A stretch of 64,000 bases of DNA from Oceanisphaera psychrotolerans (GCF_001870485.1 NZ_MDKE01000006.1:1-64000); one strand, 5' to 3'; positions 1 through 10,516 are shown, counted from the first letter of the stretch. Notes: generated by a model from the letters alone, not told the origin. Numbers and translations are program-made.

Positions 1-53
1 CCAAATATGGCGCATCGCGACGCCGGTTACACAAGAGGTGTCCATCTCATCAT

Positions 54-79
54 CCATGGCATTTCACGGTCGTGGGAGG
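54..79. repeat. Remnant of the dispersed intergenic repeat, upstream of deoC
   Basis: About 26 bases match, with a few mismatches, the end of the sub-element seen at 40388-40427 (shared core ATTTCACGGTCG preceded by CCATGG and followed by GGAGG). The rest of the element is not recognisable here. The match lies in the deoC leader, so the deoC 5' region may derive partly from this repeat. It is short, so confidence is moderate. Confidence 0.45.
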
Positions 80-105
80 TTGCTTCCATTCGACAGCAGG
101 GAGTC

Positions 106-888
106 ATGATGACTGAAACGGCATTACAGGCGGCCGCCTGTCAGGCCCTGAGCCTGATGGATCTGACCAGCCTCAACGACGACGACACCGAAGCAGGCAT
201 CATCGCGCTGTGCAGGGCGGCCGATACGCCGTTCGGTACTCCGGCCGCGGTCTGCATCTATCCGCGTTTTATCGAGGTTGCGCGTCAGGCCCTGAATGAA
301 CGGGGGATCTCGGGGCGGGTCGGCATTGCCACCGTCACCAATTTTCCCCACGGTCATGACGATATCGAACTTGCCGTGCGGGAAACCCGCGCGGCGGTGG
401 CGGCCGGCGCCGACGAGGTGGATCTGGTGTTCCCCTGGCGGGCTCTGCTGGCGGGGAATGAACAGGTGGGGCTGATGATGGTCCGCGCCTGCAGGGCCGC
501 CTGTGGTGAGGCCACACTCAAGGTGATTATCGAAAGCGGGGAGCTGCAGGAGCCTCGCGTTATCCGGCGGGCCGCCGAGCTTGCCATCGAAGGCGGGGCC
601 GATTTTATCAAAACCTCCACCGGCAAGGTGCCGGTTAATGCCACTCTGGCGTCCGCCGATGTTATGCTTAAGGCGATACGCGACTCGGGCCAGGATGTCG
701 GCTTCAAGGCCGCCGGCGGCGTACGGACCGCCGAAGACGCGCAGCAATATCTGCGGCTGGCCGCCAACGTCATGGGGGCCGACTGGATCAACCCTCGCCA
801 TTTTCGCTTCGGCGCTTCCAGCCTGCTCGATAATCTGCTGCAGACACTGGGCGAGGGTGATGCGAGGGCGCAAGAAACCGGCTACTGA
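106..888 (+). CDS. deoC: Deoxyribose-phosphate aldolase DeoC
   Basis: Class I aldolase that splits 2-deoxyribose-5-phosphate into glyceraldehyde-3-phosphate and acetaldehyde, the last step of deoxynucleoside salvage in the cytoplasm. Counting from the second ATG (109) the protein has 259 residues, the E. coli length. The Schiff-base lysine is K168 in [11 protein letters not shown], and the proton-relay residues D102 (GADEVD) and K200 (GFK) are present. The open frame extends upstream to base 7, but that part does not resemble the family, and a purine-rich AGCAGGGAG sits just before tandem ATGs at 106 and 109. deoB and deoD follow on the same strand. deoA, which lies between deoC and deoB in E. 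coli, is absent here. Confidence 0.96.
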   Translation: MMTETALQAAACQALSLMDLTSLNDDDTEAGIIALCRAADTPFGTPAAVCIYPRFIEVARQALNERGISGRVGIATVTNFPHGHDDIELAVRETRAAVAAGADEVDLVFPWRALLAGNEQVGLMMVRACRAACGEATLKVIIESGELQEPRVIRRAAELAIEGGADFIKTSTGKVPVNATLASADVMLKAIRDSGQDVGFKAAGGVRTAEDAQQYLRLAANVMGADWINPRHFRFGASSLLDNLLQTLGEGDARAQETGY

Positions 889-985
889 TACGGTCTCCTT
901 GGTGGCGGACAGGTAGCTGGCTACCCATGGGGCCGGTCACCATTCATGGCCGGGTATTGATGATGACAAGTCACCTGGAGACAGA

Positions 986-2209
986 ATGAAACGTGCAATA
1001 GTGCTGGTACTCGACTCCTTTGGCATTGGCGCCTCGGCCGATGCCGCCCGCTTCGGTGACGAAGGGGCCGACACCCTGGGGCATATCGCCGCGGCCTGCA
1101 ACCGGGGCGAGGCGGACAAGGGACGAAAGGGGCCGCTCAGTCTGCCCCATCTCGCCCGGCTTGGCCTTTTTCACGCGCACCGGGACAGCACCGGCCAGGT
1201 GGCCGAGGGGGTCACCCTGCCCACCGAAGTCACCGGCAGCTACGGCTACGCCCAGGAGCTGTCTTCCGGCAAGGATACCCCTTCCGGCCACTGGGAACTC
1301 GCCGGGGTGCCGGTGCTGTTCGACTGGGGGTATTTTCTCGATATCGACAACAGTTTTCCCCCGTCACTGCTCGACGAGCTGATCGAGCGGGCTCGTCTGC
1401 CCGGCATTCTGGGCAACAGCCATGCCTCGGGTACCACCATCCTCGAGCAGCTGGGTGAAGAGCATATCAGGAGCGGCAAGCCTATCTGCTACACCTCGGC
1501 CGACTCGGTATTTCAGATTGCCTGTCATGAAGACCACTTTGGCCTGGAACGGCTCTATGAATTGTGCGAACTCGCCCGCGAGTTGCTGATGCCTTACAAC
1601 ATCGGTCGGGTCATCGCCCGGCCGTTTACCGGCGAATGCGCCGCCGACTTTGCCCGCACCGGCAATCGACGGGATTACAGCATTGCGCCGCCGGCCCCGA
1701 CGGTACTGCAGAAGCTGGTGGAAGAAAAAAATGGCGAGGTGGTGTCGATCGGCAAGATAGCGGATATCTATGCCCACTTCGGCATCACCCGCAAGGTCAA
1801 GGCCACCGGCATGGATGCACTGTTCGATGCCACCCTGAACGAGCTCGAGCGGGCCGGTGACCGCACCCTGATCATGACCAACTTCGTCGATTTCGACTCC
1901 AGCTTCGGTCATCGCCGCAACATCGCCGGCTATGCGGCCGAGCTGGAAGCCTTCGACCGCCGTTTGCCCGAGCTGCTGGCCAGGCTGCAACCGGACGATC
2001 TGCTGATCATGACGGCGGATCATGGCTGTGATCCCACCTGGGTGGGCACCGAGCATACCCGTGAACATATTCCGGTGATCTGCCTTGGTGGCGGGCTCGA
2101 ACCCGGCTCCCTCGGCGGGCGCGATACCTTCGCCGACGTCGGTCAGAGTCTGGCACGGTACTTCGGCACCAGCCCCATGGATTACGGCTCGTCGTTTTTG
2201 CAAGACTGA
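986..2209 (+). CDS. deoB: Phosphopentomutase DeoB
   Basis: Interconverts (deoxy)ribose-1-phosphate and (deoxy)ribose-5-phosphate, feeding DeoC with the product of nucleoside phosphorylases. It has 407 residues, the same as E. coli DeoB. The alkaline-phosphatase-superfamily metal residue D10 lies in LVLDSFGIG, the phosphothreonine T98 in [10 protein letters not shown], and the later metal-binding motifs TADHG and HTREH are intact. The start at 986 follows CTGGAGAC. It is separated from deoC by 97 bases with no visible terminator, so co-transcription with deoC and deoD is likely. Confidence 0.97.
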   Translation: MKRAIVLVLDSFGIGASADAARFGDEGADTLGHIAAACNRGEADKGRKGPLSLPHLARLGLFHAHRDSTGQVAEGVTLPTEVTGSYGYAQELSSGKDTPSGHWELAGVPVLFDWGYFLDIDNSFPPSLLDELIERARLPGILGNSHASGTTILEQLGEEHIRSGKPICYTSADSVFQIACHEDHFGLERLYELCELARELLMPYNIGRVIARPFTGECAADFARTGNRRDYSIAPPAPTVLQKLVEEKNGEVVSIGKIADIYAHFGITRKVKATGMDALFDATLNELERAGDRTLIMTNFVDFDSSFGHRRNIAGYAAELEAFDRRLPELLARLQPDDLLIMTADHGCDPTWVGTEHTREHIPVICLGGGLEPGSLGGRDTFADVGQSLARYFGTSPMDYGSSFLQD

Positions 2210-2317
2210 GCACTGCAGGAGCAGCGCACCATCATGCAGCGAGCCTATCTTTCAAGCGGATGCCTGGTTAATCGCCTCGCTGCGTTCACGTTTTACCAAC
2301 AAAGGAACCCGTAACCC

Positions 2318-3037
2318 ATGGCGACTCCCCATATCAATGCCGAACGCGGCGACTTTGCCGACACCGTACTGATGCCGGGCGACCCGCTGCGCGCCCGCTA
2401 TATTGCCGATACTTTCCTGTCCAACGTCAGGCAGGTGAATCAGGTACGTAACATGCTCGGCTTTACCGGTACCTACAAAGGCCGGGCCATTTCGGTGATG
2501 GGCCACGGCATGGGCATTCCCTCGGTATCCATCTATGCCAAGGAGCTGATCACCGAATTTGGCGTCAACACCCTGATACGGGTCGGCTCCTGTGGTGCCG
2601 TTCGCGATGATGTGGCGCTCCGGGATCTGGTGATTGGCCTGGGTGCCAGTACCGACTCCAGGGTCAATCGTATCCGTTTCATGGAGCATGACTTTGCGGC
2701 CCTGGCCGACTTCGAGCTGGTCACCCGGGCGGTGGCGGCGGCCAAGATCTGTGGCGTTCCGGTCCGGGTGGGTAATATCTTCTCGGCCGACCTGTTCTAT
2801 TCGCCCCAGCCCGAGCTGTTCGAATTGATGAAAGACTACGGCATTCTGGGGGTGGAGATGGAAGCGGCAGGGCTGTACGGTGTGGCCGCCGAATACGGCG
2901 CCCGCGCGCTGACCATCTGTACCGTGTCCGACCACATACTGCGGCACGAAGCATTGAGCTCCGATGAACGCGAGACCAGCTTCAACGACATGATGGAGGT
3001 GGCGCTGGAGTCGGTGCTCCTGGGCGACTCAGCCTGA
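2318..3037 (+). CDS. deoD: Purine nucleoside phosphorylase DeoD
   Basis: Hexameric enzyme that phosphorolyses purine (deoxy)nucleosides to base and (deoxy)ribose-1-phosphate, the substrate of DeoB. The 239 residues match the bacterial trimeric/hexameric family length. Characteristic segments are [12 protein letters not shown], the phosphate loop RVGSCGAV, the nucleoside-binding [10 protein letters not shown] and the catalytic aspartate in TVSDH. AAAGGAAC precedes the ATG. Its last nine bases overlap the 3' end of the convergent ahpA gene. It closes the deoC-deoB-deoD cluster. Confidence 0.97.
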   Translation: MATPHINAERGDFADTVLMPGDPLRARYIADTFLSNVRQVNQVRNMLGFTGTYKGRAISVMGHGMGIPSVSIYAKELITEFGVNTLIRVGSCGAVRDDVALRDLVIGLGASTDSRVNRIRFMEHDFAALADFELVTRAVAAAKICGVPVRVGNIFSADLFYSPQPELFELMKDYGILGVEMEAAGLYGVAAEYGARALTICTVSDHILRHEALSSDERETSFNDMMEVALESVLLGDSA

Positions 3038-3589
3038 ATGCTTCGCCGGCGGTGAGGTGTTCGCCACCCGCTGCCGGCCTTGCCGCCGGCGTTTTAGCCC
3101 CAGGCCTGCCAGTATGCCCAGCAGAGCACTGAGCGGCAGCAGCCAGCTCAGGTGATGCAGCAGCTGTTGCCAGATACCGCGTTGCGCTACCGTCAGGTCC
3201 GAGGGGGCCAGTTGCAGGCGCAGGAAGCCGACCGGCCTGTCTTCCTGATACAGCGGCCGGATGTAGGGCGACTCCCCTTCCTTGATGAGGCCGGAGCCTG
3301 CCAGTAGCTGTCCGCTACCATCATAGAGCTGGGCTGCCATCACCAGTCTGGCGCTGAGCAATTCATCCACCAGCTGACGCTGGCTCTCGTTGTCTTTTGT
3401 CTGCAGGGCTCGAATCGCCTGCAGCTCGGCGTAATCCGCGAGCGGTCCGGCGAGGGTGCGCTGGGGCAGCTGGCGCCAGCGTTGTCCCAGCTCGGTCACT
3501 TGCAGCCATTGCCAGCCGGTGAACGACACCAGCAGCAGGATCAGTAACCCTGGCAGGGTTTTGTATATAACAGGGAGAACTTTCCGCAT
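3029..3589 (-). CDS. AhpA/YtjB (Smp) family membrane protein
   Basis: Matches in position and architecture the E. coli ytjB (smp) product, which is divergent from serB as here. The start at 3589 gives about 186 residues. A transmembrane segment ([18 protein letters not shown]) lies near residues 13-30, a periplasmic region of about 110 residues follows, and a second transmembrane segment ([19 protein letters not shown]) precedes a basic tail rich in R and K. The open frame continues to 3670, but that would overlap the serB translation start, so I prefer the internal ATG. Function is poorly defined; Vibrio homologues are linked to haemolysin regulation. Confidence 0.75.
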   Translation of the reverse strand: MRKVLPVIYKTLPGLLILLLVSFTGWQWLQVTELGQRWRQLPQRTLAGPLADYAELQAIRALQTKDNESQRQLVDELLSARLVMAAQLYDGSGQLLAGSGLIKEGESPYIRPLYQEDRPVGFLRLQLAPSDLTVAQRGIWQQLLHHLSWLLPLSALLGILAGLGLKRRRQGRQRVANTSPPAKHSG

Positions 3590-3670
3590 AGTGACCAATA
3601 TTGTCTCTTGCCTGGCGAAAAAGCAATACGCTACCCTGAGCGCCGGTTTTTGTGAAGATAGGAACTCCAA

Positions 3671-4654
3671 GTGGCACTGTTAATGGACGTTTTACCCGAG
3701 AAGGTGCGCGACTGGGCACCGATGCTGTCTGGCGGCACTCATCTCTGGCAGCAGGGGCAGCTCACGCCCGGACAACTGGCGGAGTCCGGCGGGCATCTGG
3801 TGCTGCTGGCAGAGCAGCTGGAAAAATCCGCGCTGCACCACAGCCTGAAGATACTGGACGAAGAAGGCGTGATCGTAGAAGTCTCCGGGGTGAAGCTGGT
3901 TGCAGAGCGGGATCTGCTTAGCCTGCGCTTGTCTGCCTGGTCACCGGCGCTCAAGGCGCGTCTGCAAGCGGTGGCCGATGGCTGGGATCTGGCGTGTGTT
4001 CCCGCCCTGCCACAGGCGGATACCATGGGGCTGGTGCTGATGGACATGGACTCCACCGCTATCCAGATGGAGTGTATCGATGAAATCGCCCTCCTGGCCG
4101 GGGTGGGAGAAGAAGTGGCCGCCGTTACCCGGGCGGCGATGGAAGGGGCTTTGCCGTTTTCCGAAAGCCTGCGCCGGCGGGTCAAGGCGCTGAGCGGTGC
4201 CGATGCCGCCATTATCGAGCAGGTTATCGCTCGTATGCCACTGATGCCGGGTCTGATTACCCTGGTCGAGGGGCTGAAAGCCATGGGCTGGAAGGTGGCG
4301 CTGGCTTCTGGTGGCTTCACGCCCTTTACCGGTCACCTGCAGCAAACACTGGGTCTGGATGCAGCCTTTGCCAATACCCTGGAAATTCGCGATGGGCGCC
4401 TGACCGGTGAAGTGCTTGGCGATATCGTGGATGCCGAAGCCAAGGCCCGGATCCTGGTTGAGCTGGCCGAGCAATATGATATTCCCATCAGCCAGACGGT
4501 TGCCATTGGCGATGGTGCCAATGACCTGTTGATGCTGGCTCAGGCCGGCCTGGGCGTCGCCTTGCACGCCAAGCCGCTGGTACAGGAAAAGGCGCCGGTG
4601 TGCCTTAACCGGCTGAGCCTTGAAGGGGTGCTGGGGTTGCTGCAGGCGCGTTGA
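3671..4654 (+). CDS. serB: Phosphoserine phosphatase SerB
   Basis: Final step of serine synthesis, hydrolysing O-phosphoserine. HAD-superfamily motif I DMDSTAIQMECIDE is at residues 125-137 (nucleophile D125, acid/base D127). Motif II serine is in ALASGGFTPFT, and motif III is covered by the basic segment AEAKA with IGDGANDLLML downstream. The 327 residues fit the family, with an N-terminal regulatory-like extension of about 110 residues. An alternative ATG lies at 3683. Its last 50 bases overlap the convergent plzC gene. Divergent from ahpA with only about 80 bases between starts. Confidence 0.95.
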   Translation: MALLMDVLPEKVRDWAPMLSGGTHLWQQGQLTPGQLAESGGHLVLLAEQLEKSALHHSLKILDEEGVIVEVSGVKLVAERDLLSLRLSAWSPALKARLQAVADGWDLACVPALPQADTMGLVLMDMDSTAIQMECIDEIALLAGVGEEVAAVTRAAMEGALPFSESLRRRVKALSGADAAIIEQVIARMPLMPGLITLVEGLKAMGWKVALASGGFTPFTGHLQQTLGLDAAFANTLEIRDGRLTGEVLGDIVDAEAKARILVELAEQYDIPISQTVAIGDGANDLLMLAQAGLGVALHAKPLVQEKAPVCLNRLSLEGVLGLLQAR

Positions 4655-6880
4655 GTGTCTGCCGCCACCTGACCATGTCGGTGATGTCAAAGACCTGGCC
4701 CAGGGCGGACAACTCCGCCAGTTGTCGTTCCAGCTGCTGGGCCTTGTGCAGAGACGTCTGAGTCAGCTTGTTCCATTCGGGTACGAAATAATCCAGTTGC
4801 CGCAGTTGCAGGCGATTGACGATAAGCAGGCTGACTCTAAGCTCCCTGGCCTGGCGGGGATCCAGCAAAAAAGCACGCTGACTGGCATCCGGGTTCATTC
4901 GGTGCCACTGCTTTTCGCTGCTATCTGCCGCCACGGCGGTCCAGATTTCGAGACACTGGTGGCTGTTCCCGTCCGGGCGCAGCAGTTGGGAGAATATGGA
5001 CTGCAGTTGCTGGCGCGATACCAACCGGCTGAAATGAGCCTGCTGGTCGTCGTTGGATAAAAACGTCATCAGCTCGCCCTGCGAGGGGCTGGCGATGGCG
5101 CCCTGTACATAAAATCCCCCTTCGTTGCGGCCCAGCATAAAGGTGGGGGCCGAGAGCTGTTGCAGGGCCTGGCGAGCAAGCCAGGTCAGCCAGGCCGGGG
5201 CGTGGGCGGTGTCCGGCCGGGCGCGCAGTTTGTCCTGATTCTGTTCGAGCAGGGCGGAGAAGAACTGAAAGCCCGGGTGAGCCTCCTCCTTGCCCTCGAT
5301 ACGCAGATGCAGGATCTTGCCGTTACCACTCTGGTTGACGACCCGGTAGGGCAGGTTTTTCAGTTTCCACTTGCGGCTGCGTGTACTTAGCTCGGTCAGG
5401 TTGATGTCAACCAGACAGGGAAGATCGAGTCGTACCGGCTCGTCCAGAATTATTTTTATGCCGCTGTTGGACACGTCTTCCGTGTGTCCGGGTTTAACTT
5501 GCCCGGCGATGGTCAGCTCCACCACACTCTGATATTTGAAACGGACTTCCCGTCGTTTGGACGCCTGCTGAGCCAGAGGGGTCACGCTGATCTTGCGTGG
5601 CCGGGCCTGACGGATAAAGGGAGCCAGTTGCTGGATTTTGACCTCGGCAGGGACCGGTGCGATTAACGCCGGCAGTGGCGTCAGCCAGAGCTGCCATTTC
5701 AGTTGCTGCAAGCGGCGTACACTCTGTTGATCCAGCGCTTCGGTATCCTGATCGGTAAAGTCCAGCGGGCGAATGCTCAGATAATAGCTGTGCAGGGTAC
5801 CGGCCCGCAGCCCTTCGTTAATAAACACGGAATAGGCCTGATGCCGTTCCAGTTCATGCTGGTCGGCGACAAAGTGGAACCGCTGGCTCTGGCCATGATA
5901 GTGGAAGTAATACAGCAACAGGGGGCGCAGGGGCTGGCGCCCCATCTGTAATATCCGTTCTGGAGGCAGCAGGGTGGTCAGCAGATCGCCGGGGGCGTCT
6001 TGCTGCCAGGTGGTCAGGGTTTTGCCGTGGTGTCGGTTGCTCAGGATTTTCTGCAATTCGCCCTGCCCATCAAAAAACAGCGGCAGGCTGAGGCTGTTGT
6101 CCAGCAGGACTCGTCCCCAGCAGTGAGAGCGTGCCGTGCTGTACAGATCTTCCGCATCCAGACCGTACCGAGGGCGCTTTTGCTCGATAAACCGGGTCAG
6201 CGCCTCTTGCATGTCGTCGTCTGCGTCCATGCGCCGCATCTTGAGACGCTCCGGCTCGTCCGGACTCTGGTTCAGATGATAGCGTCTGGGTGTGGACAGA
6301 CAGCCGAACCCGGGCAACTGGCCGAGTTCGGGGAAGGACACCATGATCTGCTCTGGCAGGCGCCGGGCGTAGGGCATCTGCACCAGCAGGCCGTTTGCGG
6401 AAATGTCCAGGCTGTTGCCCTGCAATGTCTCATCTTGCAGGTGCAGCCGGACCGGCGTCACGAAGCGCAGGCGGTTTTCCTTGCGCCGGGTGCCTGCGCC
6501 GGCTGCTGCCAGGGGGAAGTATTGAACTGGGCGGGTTGTTTGCGCAGGGCTGCCAGCTCGGCAAGCAGTGCTTCGTACAGGCCGCGGGTGTATTCTCCGT
6601 TGAATTCCTCAAGCAGTACCTTGAAACGGCGCTCCAGAGGCTCCGGCAGCATGTGATCCAGGCCCTGATGGCGTACCAGCTGACACTGCTCCGGAAACAG
6701 GCTGCGCAGATCCAGTACGCGTAGACAGGGGCTGGTGAGGCGACGAACCTCTGCCTGTAGCTTGAAGCGAGTCTGACTGTCGGCGGTGGGCAACAGGTTA
6801 TCCAGTAGTCCATCCAGATCGTGGTGGTAGCTGAGGGAGACCAGTTTATCGAGCAGGGGCTTGTAGGGGCTGAGATCCAT
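4605..6880 (-). pseudogene. plzC: Two-PilZ-domain protein (PlzC-like), frameshifted
   Basis: Lies between serB and radA as does V. cholerae plzC (VC2344), a c-di-GMP-related PilZ protein. The sequence is open in one frame from ATG 6880 to a stop at 6458 and in another frame from about 6510 to 4605. Joined by one extra base in the run of five G at 6512-6516 (C on the coding strand), it gives a single protein of about 758 residues. The first PilZ motif RxxxR (RRKENRLRF, read at about 6462-6491) occurs only in the second frame, upstream of any start codon there, and is followed by DISANG. A second PilZ domain has KRREVRF and DVSNSG. So this is one gene broken by a single-base deletion, either real or a sequencing error. 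It is convergent with serB with a 50-base overlap and divergent from radA. Confidence 0.8.
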
Positions 6881-6951
6881 CTTTGCCTGGGGTTGAGTGG
6901 GTGAAAAACTTGGTCCAGTATAACAGCTCGTTAATGAATGAGTGAGTATGC

Positions 6952-8319
6952 ATGGCCAAGTCCAAAACGGCATTTGTCTGTGGTGAATGTGGTGGCGAGT
7001 TTCCCCGCTGGCAGGGACAGTGTTCCGAGTGCAAGGAGTGGAACACCATCAGCGAAATCCGGCTGGCCCCGGCGGCCTCTGCCGGCCGCAACAGTCGTTT
7101 TTCCGGTTATGCCGGTGCCCAGGACAGCAAGGTGCAAACCTTGGATGAGATTTCGCTGACCGAGATCCCCCGTATCAACAGTGGCTTCAAAGAGCTGGAT
7201 CGGGTGCTGGGCGGCGGCATGGTTGCCGGATCGGCGATTCTGATTGGCGGTAATCCGGGCGCGGGCAAGAGTACCCTGTTGCTGCAGGTGATGTGCGGCC
7301 TTGCCAGCCGAATGAAGACGCTTTATGTCACCGGTGAAGAATCCCTGCAGCAGGTGGCGATGCGGGCCCAGCGCCTGGGGTTGCCGCGGGATCAGCTGCG
7401 CATGCTGTCGGAAACCAGCGTCGAGCAGATCTGTCATACCGCCCGGGAGGAACGGCCGGCGGTGATGGTGATCGACTCCATTCAGGTGATGCACGTGGCG
7501 GAGGTGCAGTCGGCACCGGGGTCGGTGAGCCAGGTGCGAGAGGCGGCGGCCCAGCTGACCCGTTTTGCCAAGCAGCAGGGGGTGGTGATCCTGATGGTGG
7601 GCCATGTAACCAAAGATGGCTCTCTGGCCGGCCCCAAGGTGCTGGAACACTGTATCGACTGTTCAATCCTGCTGGACGGTGCCAGCGACAGCCGCTTTCG
7701 GACGCTGCGCAGCCACAAGAACCGCTTCGGGGCGGTGAATGAGCTGGGGGTGTTTGCCATGACCGAAACCGGCATGAAAGAAGTCAGCAACCCTTCGGCC
7801 ATTTTTCTGAGTCGGGGTGAAGAGCAGACCACGGGATCCGTGGTGATGGTGATCTGGGAAGGCACCCGGCCCCTGTTGGTGGAGTTGCAGGCGCTGGTGG
7901 ATTATTCCCAGCTGGCCAACCCTCGGCGGGTCACCGTCGGCCTGGAGCATAACCGGCTGGCCATGCTGCTAGCGGTGTTGCACCGTCACGGCGGCTTGCA
8001 GATGGCGGATCAGGATGTGTTCGTCAACGTCGTCGGTGGGGTGCGGGTCGAAGATACCAGCGCCGATCTGGCGCTGTTGCTGTCGCTGGTGTCGAGCTTT
8101 CGCGACAAGGCCTTGCCTCAGGAGCTGGTGGTATTCGGGGAAGTGGGGCTGTCGGGAGAAATTCGCCCGGTGCCGTCGGGTCAGGAGCGGCTGATGGAAG
8201 CGGCCAAACATGGTTTTACCCGAGCCATAGTGCCCTGGGCCAACCGGCCCAAGCAGGCGCCCGCAGGCATGGAGGTGATCGCCGTCAAGAAACTGGACGA
8301 GGCGCTTGAAGCGCTGTAA
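6952..8319 (+). CDS. radA: DNA repair protein RadA (Sms)
   Basis: Hexameric ATPase that promotes branch migration in recombination intermediates. The zinc finger has C10, C13, C24 and C27, the Walker A motif GNPGAGKS is at 100-107, the RadA-specific KNRFG is at 256-260, and a C-terminal Lon-protease-like domain ends in the typical GLSGEIRPVPSG region. The 455 residues are near the E. coli length. It sits in the serB-radA neighbourhood seen in enteric bacteria; nadR, next in E. coli, is replaced here by a PilZ gene and rsd on the other strand. Confidence 0.97.
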   Translation: MAKSKTAFVCGECGGEFPRWQGQCSECKEWNTISEIRLAPAASAGRNSRFSGYAGAQDSKVQTLDEISLTEIPRINSGFKELDRVLGGGMVAGSAILIGGNPGAGKSTLLLQVMCGLASRMKTLYVTGEESLQQVAMRAQRLGLPRDQLRMLSETSVEQICHTAREERPAVMVIDSIQVMHVAEVQSAPGSVSQVREAAAQLTRFAKQQGVVILMVGHVTKDGSLAGPKVLEHCIDCSILLDGASDSRFRTLRSHKNRFGAVNELGVFAMTETGMKEVSNPSAIFLSRGEEQTTGSVVMVIWEGTRPLLVELQALVDYSQLANPRRVTVGLEHNRLAMLLAVLHRHGGLQMADQDVFVNVVGGVRVEDTSADLALLLSLVSSFRDKALPQELVVFGEVGLSGEIRPVPSGQERLMEAAKHGFTRAIVPWANRPKQAPAGMEVIAVKKLDEALEAL

Positions 8320-8331
8320 TCCGGTGAGCGG

Positions 8332-8697
8332 CTAGTCTTCGGTCACCAATTGCGCCAGCTGGCGCTGAAGCAGCGACTCGTCGGCCAGGTTGAGCTCAAT
8401 CAGCCGGCGCAGATGCCCCGCGCTGTCGATATCCAGCTGCAGGCATTCCAGCCCTATGTAGCCGTCCCGGTGATAGCGCTGGCGGGCCTTCATGATGATA
8501 CGCTGGCCGTGACCGTCCAGTGACAGTTGCAGCTCGTATTCGTCGCCGTCCTGCCCTGGCCAGTTGTCATTCACCGTGGTCAGGGCGCCGTGCAGGGAGA
8601 GGTCATGCACCCGGGTCGGATAATGATGGCCGCTGGCGTCGATCAACCAGGCTCCCGCCTCGAAACCGATGCGTGCAAACAGTCGGCGTTCAGCCAT
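8332..8697 (-). CDS. Single-domain PilZ protein
   Basis: A protein of about 121 residues that is essentially one PilZ domain. The c-di-GMP-binding motif RxxxR is in RRLFAR (R5 and R9) and DxSxxG is DLSLHG (32-37), so ligand binding is expected. I chose ATG 8697 because both motifs follow it directly and a GGAGCAC-type site precedes it; the open frame upstream reads through the rsd end. It begins only 13 bases after the rsd stop on the same strand, so the two are probably co-transcribed. The target is unknown. Confidence 0.85.
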   Translation of the reverse strand: MAERRLFARIGFEAGAWLIDASGHHYPTRVHDLSLHGALTTVNDNWPGQDGDEYELQLSLDGHGQRIIMKARQRYHRDGYIGLECLQLDIDSAGHLRRLIELNLADESLLQRQLAQLVTED

Positions 8698-8710
8698 GGG
8701 GTGCTCCTGT

Positions 8711-9184
8711 TCAGGCCGGTTCGGCTTTGCCGGTATCCAGATGATCCACCAGTGAAATGGCCGATACCAGCCGATCTTCAAGCTCAAACCGTTCTTCGAG
8801 TATTTCACCGAGTTGGCTGAGATCGCCATCCAGTTCCATCAGGGTGTCTTCACTGGCCTGGGTATATTTGTCATGAAAGTTCAGCGCCTCATCGGTATTT
8901 TTCTTGATGAGCGGATAGATGCGTTCGGCCAGCACGCGAGCATTACCCCGGGCCGCTTCATAGGCGGCCACCACATAATCGTAGATTTCAAAGTGACCGG
9001 TGCAGACATAGTCGACCAGCTGGCCACAAAACTCCACCAGCTCTTCTTCGGTCGGCAGTGTCTTCTTGTCGGTGGACAGGCGGATATATTCGACCAGCAG
9101 GTTCTGGCGGGCATTGATAAAGGTATCCAGCGCCTGGTGCTTGCCGGCCAGCTGAGCCTTGGTTTGTTCCATTTTCCTGAGCAT
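8711..9184 (-). CDS. rsd: Regulator of sigma D, Rsd/AlgQ family
   Basis: Anti-sigma-70 protein that binds the housekeeping sigma factor in stationary phase. The 157 residues equal E. coli Rsd, are all helical, and retain the family segments FCGQLVDYVCTGHFEIYD and LGEILEERFELEDRL. A strong AAGGAGG precedes the start. Divergent from hemE, as rsd and hemE are also close in enteric bacteria. The downstream partner is a PilZ gene, which is unusual. Confidence 0.93.
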   Translation of the reverse strand: MLRKMEQTKAQLAGKHQALDTFINARQNLLVEYIRLSTDKKTLPTEEELVEFCGQLVDYVCTGHFEIYDYVVAAYEAARGNARVLAERIYPLIKKNTDEALNFHDKYTQASEDTLMELDGDLSQLGEILEERFELEDRLVSAISLVDHLDTGKAEPA

Positions 9185-9396
9185 GATTCCCTCCTTGGGC
9201 TACCTGAGCAGGTGGCTACCCTCATCATTAAAGAAAAGCGCGGCACAGGTCAATAGGTGTACCAGCAACTTGGGCGCCGGGTCGCTATTATCCTTGTGGT
9301 CCCCTCATCCGTTGCGGTGGTGCTCACGCAGTTTTTCCGATTGTGGTATCTGATGTTACAATGCGGACAATTTGCCACCTGATCTGGAACGACGGG

Positions 9397-10464
9397 ATGA
9401 AACCACTTAAGAATGACAGTTACTTACGCGCCCTTTCACGCCAGCCGACGGACTATACCCCGGTATGGATGATGCGCCAGGCGGGCCGCTATCTGCCCGA
9501 ATACAAGGCGACCCGGGCTCAGGCCGGTGACTTTATGTCGCTGTGCAAGAATGCCGAACTGGCCTGCGAGGTAACGCTGCAACCGTTGCGCCGGTTCCCA
9601 CTCGATGCGGCTATCCTGTTTTCCGATATTCTGACCATTCCCGATGCCATGGGGCTGGGACTGTACTTCGAGACCGGAGAAGGCCCCAAGTTCGAGCGGC
9701 CGATAGCTTCCATGGCCGATGTGCAGAAAATCGGTATTCCGGATCCGGAAGGCGAGCTGGGTTACGTGATGAATGCGGTGCGTACCATCCGCCGTGAACT
9801 GCAGGGCGAAGTGCCGCTGATCGGCTTCTCCGGCAGCCCCTGGACCCTGGCCACCTATATGGTGGAAGGCGGCAGCTCCAAGGCCTTCACCAAAATCAAG
9901 AAAATGATGTATGCGGATCCTCAGGCCCTGCATCTGCTGCTCGACAAGCTGGCCGACAGCGTGACCAGCTACCTCAACGCCCAGGTGGCGGCCGGTGCCC
10001 AGTCACTGATGATCTTCGATACCTGGGGTGGCGTGTTGACCCCGCGTGACTACAATGACTTCTCGCTGCAGTACATGGCCAAGATAGTCGATGGTCTGAC
10101 CCGCGAAAACGAAGGTCGCCGGGTACCGGTGACCCTGTTTACCAAAAACGGTGGCCAGTGGCTGGAAGCGATTGCCGCTACCGGCTGTGATGCGGTGGGC
10201 CTGGACTGGACCATCAATATTGCCGATGCCAAGCGCCGCATCGGCGACAAGGTGGCACTGCAGGGCAACATGGATCCTTCCATGCTCTATGCACCCATTC
10301 CCCGCATCGAACAGGAAGTGGCGACCATTCTGGAAGGCTTTGGTGAAGGCCCCGGCCATGTCTTCAACCTGGGTCATGGCATTCATCTGGATGTGGATCC
10401 GGAGCATGCCGGCGCCTTTATCGAGTCGGTACACCGCCTGTCCCGGCCGTATCACGCCAAGTAA
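9397..10464 (+). CDS. hemE: Uroporphyrinogen decarboxylase HemE
   Basis: Decarboxylates the four acetate side chains of uroporphyrinogen III to coproporphyrinogen III in haem synthesis. The 355 residues (E. coli 354) begin [13 protein letters not shown]. The signature segments [30 protein letters not shown] and [13 protein letters not shown] are intact. The open frame starts earlier (9343), but homology begins at 9397. An intrinsic terminator follows closely, so this gene is probably monocistronic. Confidence 0.97.
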   Translation: MKPLKNDSYLRALSRQPTDYTPVWMMRQAGRYLPEYKATRAQAGDFMSLCKNAELACEVTLQPLRRFPLDAAILFSDILTIPDAMGLGLYFETGEGPKFERPIASMADVQKIGIPDPEGELGYVMNAVRTIRRELQGEVPLIGFSGSPWTLATYMVEGGSSKAFTKIKKMMYADPQALHLLLDKLADSVTSYLNAQVAAGAQSLMIFDTWGGVLTPRDYNDFSLQYMAKIVDGLTRENEGRRVPVTLFTKNGGQWLEAIAATGCDAVGLDWTINIADAKRRIGDKVALQGNMDPSMLYAPIPRIEQEVATILEGFGEGPGHVFNLGHGIHLDVDPEHAGAFIESVHRLSRPYHAK

Positions 10465-10488
10465 GAGCTCGATGGAGCATCCGGTAAT

Positions 10489-10516
10489 AAAAAAGCGCCT
10501 TGAAGGCGCTTTTTTC
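10489..10516 (+). terminator. Intrinsic terminator of hemE
   Basis: Stem AGCGCCT / AGGCGCT with a small loop, flanked by A-run and followed by six T. The symmetrical A and T runs mean it could also stop transcription from the convergent mepM gene. Confidence 0.9.
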
